Source: an uncultured Paenibacillaceae bacterium
GTDB lineage: Bacteria > Bacillota > Bacilli > Paenibacillales > DA-C8
Direction: 5' to 3'
Length of the DNA: 45,478 nt
Assembly (NCBI GenBank): GCA_937957685.1
Contig: CALGAO010000137.1
Location: 1-45,478, forward strand
Positions 41,216 through 45,478 of the stretch are shown here, in pieces. Position 1 is the first letter of the stretch. The number at the start of each line of letters is the position of its first letter. The notes beneath the pieces are model-generated. The model searched no databases. It saw only the letters and a list, made by a program, of their open reading frames with translations, and was not told the origin of the DNA. The translations under genes and the position numbers were made by a program.

Positions 41216-41805
41216 CTTGAATTCATCCCTTCGTACTCCTCAAGTATCGGTTCTTCGATGTAGGGCTCGAGCTGCATCTTGACGCTGGCTCGCGCTCGGA
41301 ACAACAACGATTTGACCGAGCTGACAGTCTGACCGAGGATGCTGGCAATCTCCTGATAGTCCAGCTGGTAATATTCGCGCAGGATCAGCGCGGAACGCTG
41401 CTTCTCGGGGAGATTGTTGATCGCCTTGCGCACCATGGATACCTTCTCATGTCGGAGGATGGAATGTTCGGGCTGGGAATCCGCCGATACCTGAGGCTGA
41501 ATCCCGCTGTCTTCAAGCGATACTTGCTGCATTTTCTGCTTGCGGAGCTCGCTGAGCACCGTGTTGCGGGCAATCGTGTACAGCCAGGTGGAGAACGAAG
41601 CCTCCACTTCACGGAACGTCTGCAAGCTTCGGTAGGCCTTGTAGAATGTTTCCTGACACAGATCTTCGGCCATGCTCTCCAGGTTCGAGCTTTTCAGCAT
41701 ATGGTAGATAAAAGCAAGAATCTTCCGCTCATACCGTTCGATGAGCAACGTATATAACTGGACGTTGCCGTCCTTGATCTCTCGGATGATCTGGGAGTCG
41801 TTCAT
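41212..41805 (-). CDS. ECF-type sigma factor
   Basis: A 197-residue sigma-70 family factor of the extracytoplasmic-function type. Region 2 covers about residues 15-90 (LAFIYHMLKSSNLESMAEDLCQETFYKAYRS and FSTWLYTIARNTVLSELRKQ in separate blocks) and region 4 covers about 120-175 (AINNLPEKQRSALILREYYQLDYQEIASILG). ATG 41805 is chosen over an earlier in-frame start, with AAGGAGG seven bases upstream. The anti-sigma gene follows with an ATGA overlap. A candidate ECF promoter lies about 130 bases upstream, so it may drive its own transcription. Confidence 0.93.
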   Translation of the reverse strand: MNDSQIIREIKDGNVQLYTLLIERYERKILAFIYHMLKSSNLESMAEDLCQETFYKAYRSLQTFREVEASFSTWLYTIARNTVLSELRKQKMQQVSLEDSGIQPQVSADSQPEHSILRHEKVSMVRKAINNLPEKQRSALILREYYQLDYQEIASILGQTVSSVKSLLFRARASVKMQLEPYIEEPILEEYEGMNSR

Positions 41806-41932
41806 GGCCGTACCTCCTTGCACACAAGCAAGGCGTCGCCTTCCGCTTCCTCCTACACAATCCTATATACCCTCAGGGAAGCAGAAAGTTGCGCTTGCCA
41901 ATCTTCTTGAACCAAAATGCTCATTCATTTAT

Positions 41933-41959
41933 GACGTGCAACCTCGCCGAAAGGTTTCC
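41933..41959 (-). promoter_or_regulatory. Candidate ECF-type promoter of the sigma gene
   Basis: On the minus strand GGAAAC is followed after 17 bases by CGTC, resembling ECF promoters (an AAC-type -35 box and a CGT-type -10 box). It lies about 130 bases before the sigma start and fits autoregulation. Confidence 0.5.
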
Positions 41960-42052
41960 AGTTTCATGTCATTCATCGCGTGTAACTGTATATAATTCGC
42001 TTTCGTATGTGAAAATCCTGCTTGGCAATAAATGGTTCGCCCATCAATAAAG

Positions 42053-42122
42053 AAGGATCATCCGGACTTTGTGACAAGCCGCCAATTGCTGCAGCGACTT
42101 GCGAAAAGTCCGAACGATCCTT
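42053..42122 (-). terminator. Long hairpin after the MFS gene
   Basis: Arms at 42053-42077 and 42098-42122 pair over about 22 of 25 positions (core AGTCCG/CGGACT and AAGGATC/GATCCTT). On the minus strand it lies about 10 bases past the MFS stop and is followed by a T-rich stretch, as a terminator for the hydrolase/MFS transcript. Confidence 0.65.
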
Positions 42123-42131
42123 CCTTGTCCT

Positions 42132-43544
42132 TCATTTCAGACGATAACGAAGCTTCGCTTTCTCCCTCCGCCTGCTCATCAGGAGCTGCAGGATCAGCAG
42201 GACAAAGATCAGCGCGGCCGTGATGTCGAACATCATATTCCGCATCAGGATGCCCAACGTTCCCCCGATGACGGCGCCGAGCATCATCCCGATATTGCGG
42301 CTGAGCGCCATCATGCTGGCGGCGAATCCGCTTCTCCCCTCTTCTACGGATGAAAGCGTCATGCTGTTGTTCGGCGAGGTGAACATCCCCGTTGCCGAAC
42401 CAAGCAGCAGGAGACAGATGACGATCATCCAGATCGGCGTCCGTTCATTCAGGAAGCCGAGGATCAGCAGCACGCCGCCCATCATCGCCATCCCCGTCAT
42501 CAGCACCCTGGCGGCGCCGTATCGATCGACGCACTCGCCGGCGATCGGCGCGATGACGATCAGCGCCGCGGGATGGCTGATCATGATCAGTCCTGCCACC
42601 GCTGGAGCAAGGCCCAGATCCGCGCGCAGGAAGGTCGGCATCACCACCTGTGTCGAGAATACGGACAGATAGCAAGCGATGGATGTGATACAGCCGAGGA
42701 CAAACGGCCGATTGGCCAGCAGATCGGCTGGCAGGAAAGGTTGCCCTAAGCCGCGCTCCCACCGGCCTGGATGAATCCATCTCGCGAGGATGAGCAGGCT
42801 GGCGATCAGGATCAGGAGCGGAACGAAGAGCGCGAGCGACGAATCATGGTCGCCAGAGGCATAGTTGAGGGTGAATGCGAGCGAGCCCAGAACGACGGCG
42901 AACATGCCCGCCCCGATGAGGTCGAGGTGCTCGGCTGAGCCTGCCCGCGATTCATCCAGTCGCTTCGGAATCGTCCACTGCGCCAGCAGCCACAGGGTGA
43001 AGGCGATGCCGGAGAGGAACCAGAAGGCCGCCTTCCAGTGAAACCATTGAACGACGATGCCGCCCAGGCTGGGACCGGCGATCGTGCCGGCAGCCACGAA
43101 GCTGCTGACGATGCCGATCGCCCGGCCCCGATTCTCCGGAGCAGCCAGCTTGACAACGAGCGCCATGTTCATCGCCTGGTACATCGCCGCTCCCGCCCCC
43201 TGGACGATGCGGGCCAGCAGGAACAGCCCATAGGAAGGAGCCAGCGCACAGCAGCAGGAACCGGCGGCAAACAGGATGAAGCCGGTATTATGTATCGCTC
43301 GCCGTCCTTTCATGTCCCCCAGCTTGCCCATCAGCGGCAGGATGGAGGCGATGACCAGCAGATAAAGGGTCACGGACCACTGCACCGTCGCGATTCCGAT
43401 GCCGTAGGTGATCCCGACATCGATGAGCACCACGTTCATCATGCTGGCGGAGACATTCGAAAGGAACGCTCCCGCACTCACCACATAGCGCGCCAATGCA
43501 AGCGAACGGGCCGGTTTCCCTGCTGCCAGAGTCAGTTCATTCAC
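42132..43544 (-). CDS. MFS transporter, drug:H+ antiporter (DHA2/EmrB-like)
   Basis: A membrane transporter of about 470 residues and 14 likely transmembrane segments. The family motif between helices 2 and 3 is clear (LMGKLGDMKGRRAIHN), as is the fifth-helix motif region (GIVSSFVAAGTIAGPSLGGIVVQWFHWKAAFW in two blocks). The start is probably GTG 43544, which overlaps the end of the hydrolase gene by eight bases; a longer frame lies inside the upstream gene. The ribosome site is weak, so coupling to the upstream gene is likely. The substrate is unknown. Confidence 0.87.
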   Translation of the reverse strand: MNELTLAAGKPARSLALARYVVSAGAFLSNVSASMMNVVLIDVGITYGIGIATVQWSVTLYLLVIASILPLMGKLGDMKGRRAIHNTGFILFAAGSCCCALAPSYGLFLLARIVQGAGAAMYQAMNMALVVKLAAPENRGRAIGIVSSFVAAGTIAGPSLGGIVVQWFHWKAAFWFLSGIAFTLWLLAQWTIPKRLDESRAGSAEHLDLIGAGMFAVVLGSLAFTLNYASGDHDSSLALFVPLLILIASLLILARWIHPGRWERGLGQPFLPADLLANRPFVLGCITSIACYLSVFSTQVVMPTFLRADLGLAPAVAGLIMISHPAALIVIAPIAGECVDRYGAARVLMTGMAMMGGVLLILGFLNERTPIWMIVICLLLLGSATGMFTSPNNSMTLSSVEEGRSGFAASMMALSRNIGMMLGAVIGGTLGILMRNMMFDITAALIFVLLILQLLMSRRREKAKLRYRLK

Positions 43545-44175
43545 TGGCAGCCGCCGCCGGAACCGCGTACTGCGCCCAGACCTCCAGGATATCGTCCACC
43601 TTCGCGACGCTGCCGAAGAAGGCGGCAATGTTCTCCAGCGTCATCTCATGCGCCTTGCGCGAGAAGGCGGCACATGCGTCATCCACCATGACGATGTTGT
43701 AATCCAGCATGTACCCATGCCGGGCTGTGGATTCCACGCAGACGTTCGTGCTGATCCCGGTCATGATCAGATTCTCCGTCTTCAGCGTGCGGAGCACGGA
43801 GTCCAGGCGGGTATTGATAAAGGCGCTGTAGCGATGCTTGTTGACGATGATATCTCCTGGCTGCGGCTTCACCTCATAGAATTCCGCGCCCCATGTGCCT
43901 ACGCGGCAGACGTTGCCCGATGTGCCTCCGGAACGCTTCACCCATGCGGCCGAATCCGTCGCTTGCTCATGAAATGTCTGGATGAATATGATCGGAACCT
44001 GATGCTCCCGCGCTCCCTGGATCAAACGCTGCAACTGGACGACCATCCCTTCGACTGCGCTGACATCATTGCCTCTCCTGGCGCAAGCTCCCTCGGGATG
44101 GCAGAAGTCATTCTGCACATCCACCACGATCAAGGCCGATTTCCCAGGAACGACCAAATCCGGCGTGAACTTCAA
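43537..44175 (-). CDS. Isochorismatase-family cysteine hydrolase, RutB-like
   Basis: A 212-residue amidohydrolase of the isochorismatase fold. The Asp-Lys-Cys triad is D19 (LIVVDVQNDF), K113 (VNKHRYSAFINT) and C146 (GISTNVCVESTARHG). The spacing and the blocks around K113 and C146 resemble RutB, the ureidoacrylate hydrolase of pyrimidine breakdown, more than true isochorismatases. The start may be TTG 44175, with GGAG nine bases upstream; an ATG five codons earlier abuts the ribosome site. It lies between a binding-protein gene and the MFS gene. The natural substrate is inferred, not shown. Confidence 0.82.
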   Translation of the reverse strand: MKFTPDLVVPGKSALIVVDVQNDFCHPEGACARRGNDVSAVEGMVVQLQRLIQGAREHQVPIIFIQTFHEQATDSAAWVKRSGGTSGNVCRVGTWGAEFYEVKPQPGDIIVNKHRYSAFINTRLDSVLRTLKTENLIMTGISTNVCVESTARHGYMLDYNIVMVDDACAAFSRKAHEMTLENIAAFFGSVAKVDDILEVWAQYAVPAAAASE

Positions 44176-44237
44176 TGCGATCATCTCCTTTAATATATGA
44201 TTGACGGAACAGCGCTTCACATAAGAAACGCCATTCC

Positions 44238-45341
44238 TTATTGGCCATTGGCCTCGTTGACAAACCGCATGTCGATCAGCTCGTCATACGTATACGGTTC
44301 GGTGAAGATGCCTGTCGCATGCATGACATCCATATCCAGCTTCAGCGCTTCCTCCGTGATGAAGCCATCCTTGCTCCACAGATCATCCGCATATGCCCGG
44401 TCAAGCGAAGCCTGCACATCGCTCTCGGACAGCGTCGGGAATTCCTTGCTCGCGATCTCCCTGGCAAACTCCGGATCTTCATTGACTTTCTTCAGCGCCT
44501 CCAGCACCGCTTCGACGAACGCCTGGACGGTCTCCGGCTCATGGTCGATCGCTGAGCGGCGGACGCTCAGCACCGAGTAGGAGTAGTCCCCCAGATCCGG
44601 GAACTTGTAGAACGGCTCATCCCAGACGCCCTTGGCGATGCCGTCGGCGATCTGCGGCTCCGCTCCGTTGGCGACATCGACGATCCCTTGCTGCATCATG
44701 GACACGACGGTAGAACCGTCGGCAGGCTCCTCCAGGGTGACGTCCTTCTCCGGATCCAGGCCCAGAGAGATCAGCAGATAACGCGTGACCAGGTTCGGCG
44801 TTCCGCCATGCCTGCCCGCCGCGATCCGCTTGCCCTTCAGGAACTCCTTCAGATCCTCCGGCGAAGAGCTGGCCGGACCGGTGCCCTTGGCCGCCATCAG
44901 ATAGACATTGGCCCTGTTGACGACGTTGACCACGCTCACGATCGGATCCTTGTTGTTGCGGTTGGCCATCGCATTCGATTCCGGGCCCCCGATGACGCCC
45001 CAGGCATCACCACTGACGACTGCGGTCACATGAGCGCCGCCAGTAGCCGTGATCACCTCCACTTCCAGGCCCCTCGCTGCAAACTGGCCGTCATGGATCG
45101 CTGCATACAACGGCAGGTAGCCCAGATTGTGAAGCGGTTCGGCGATGACCAGTTTCTTCGCGCTCTTCGTCTCAGCTGCATTTCCTCCTCCGCCTGAAGC
45201 CGTGCTCTTCTGTTCCGAACTGCCGCCGGCGCTGCTGGCTGAGGCGCAACCTCCCGCGATCATCAAGATCACCAACAGGATGATTATCAACCGCGTGATG
45301 GCTAGATGGCATGTGCTGTGCTCAGTTTCCTTTGTGTTCAT
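44238..45341 (-). CDS. ABC transporter substrate-binding lipoprotein, NMT1/SsuA type
   Basis: A 367-residue secreted lipoprotein: a hydrophobic signal (residues 13-30) ends in a lipobox-like AGGC, with the modified cysteine at C32, then a low-complexity Ser/Gly/Ala linker (33-60). The mature part is a type II binding fold of the nitrate/sulfonate/thiamine-precursor family (LVIAEPLHNLGYLPLYAAIHDGQF, AAGRHGGTPNLVTRYLL, and VVSMMQQGIVDVANGAEP). AGGAGGG lies ten bases upstream. The permease gene ends 52 bases before it, so this is one ABC operon with the hydrolase. The ligand is unknown; a pyrimidine or related compound would fit the hydrolase. Confidence 0.88.
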   Translation of the reverse strand: MNTKETEHSTCHLAITRLIIILLVILMIAGGCASASSAGGSSEQKSTASGGGGNAAETKSAKKLVIAEPLHNLGYLPLYAAIHDGQFAARGLEVEVITATGGAHVTAVVSGDAWGVIGGPESNAMANRNNKDPIVSVVNVVNRANVYLMAAKGTGPASSSPEDLKEFLKGKRIAAGRHGGTPNLVTRYLLISLGLDPEKDVTLEEPADGSTVVSMMQQGIVDVANGAEPQIADGIAKGVWDEPFYKFPDLGDYSYSVLSVRRSAIDHEPETVQAFVEAVLEALKKVNEDPEFAREIASKEFPTLSESDVQASLDRAYADDLWSKDGFITEEALKLDMDVMHATGIFTEPYTYDELIDMRFVNEANGQ

Positions 45342-45392
45342 AGTGCTTTCTCCCTCCTGATCGATAACGGTTTGTCTGTCTGTTGTAGCCGA

Positions 45393-45478
45393 TTATTTGT
45401 TGAATTCCTTCATCAATTTTCGTTCGAGCAAGACAACACGTCCATACATGACGATGGACATGATCGACAGAACAACCA
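45393..45478 (-). CDS. ABC transporter permease, C-terminal fragment
   Basis: Only the last 28 codons are in the window, read on the minus strand and ending in TAA at 45393-45395. They read VVLSIMSIVMYGRVVLLERK and then LMKEFNK, the usual end of a SsuC/TauC-type permease: a final membrane helix followed by a short basic tail. The gene runs off the right edge. Position just before the binding-protein gene supports the assignment. Confidence 0.7.
   Translation of the reverse strand, partial: VVLSIMSIVMYGRVVLLERKLMKEFNK

Overview
The window is a GC-rich stretch of a Bacillota chromosome. The gene content and order fit a spore-forming member of the Paenibacillaceae; this is inferred from synteny with Bacillus and from protein character, not from a database search. 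Much of the right half follows the Bacillus subtilis order qcrABC - ypjA - ypjB - ypjC(YitT) - ypjD - dapB - mgsA - bshA - cca - birA - panBCD - dinG. The sporulation gene ypjB, the bacillithiol gene bshA and a menaquinol:cytochrome c reductase of the Gram-positive type support the placement. No rRNA, tRNA, insertion sequence, prophage or CRISPR array was seen.

Layout. 1-2.6 kb: a 51-bp tandem repeat at the edge, then leuCD on the minus strand, divergent from a LysR regulator. 3.6-12.2 kb: methionine salvage (mtnU, mtnE, mtnW, mtnX, mtnB) with a complete proline pathway (proB, proA, proC) between mtnE and mtnW. proB is preceded by a clear proline-type T-box leader with its own promoter. 12.2-12.7 kb: a convergent intergenic region with terminators and a 52-bp array of palindromic repeats. 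12.7-16 kb: dnaD, ackA and a 3-hydroxyacyl-CoA dehydrogenase-like gene that overlaps ackA. 16.4-20.3 kb: a short FtsH-like protease with a membrane partner of unknown function, a TseB/YpmB-like protein and an MtaD-type deaminase. 20.3-26.7 kb: rex, dinG, a TPR protein and panBCD, with a leader that can form a terminator and an alternative pairing. 27-32.5 kb: birA (no N-terminal helix-turn-helix), cca, bshA, mgsA, dapB, a TPR protein and a MazG-like protein. 32.6-38.5 kb: a YitT protein, ypjB, ypjA, qcrCBA, a DUF2487 protein and a gamma-carbonic anhydrase. 38.6-42 kb: an unrecognised 390-residue protein, a histidine phosphatase and an ECF sigma/anti-sigma pair. 42-45.5 kb: an MFS exporter, a RutB-like hydrolase, an NMT1/SsuA-type binding lipoprotein and the last codons of an ABC permease.

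How the genes work together. mtnW-X-B catalyse successive steps of the salvage of 5-methylthioribose phosphate to the methionine keto acid, and mtnE/mtnU act at the end. The acireductone dioxygenase, kinase and isomerase genes are not in the window. proBAC and mtnWXB lie in one direction with no terminator seen between them, so they may share the T-box-controlled transcript. panBCD, birA and the neighbouring acyl-CoA genes form a cofactor-rich block. qcrABC is the respiratory bc complex.

Most of the window is conserved core genome. The parts most worth a second look are the two repeat arrays, the proBAC/mtn arrangement, the panB leader, the FtsH-like module with its repeated GTATATATC sites, and several conserved enzymes with unusual residues or missing parts (the hydroxyacyl-CoA dehydrogenase, DapB, BirA, and the absence of bshB1).
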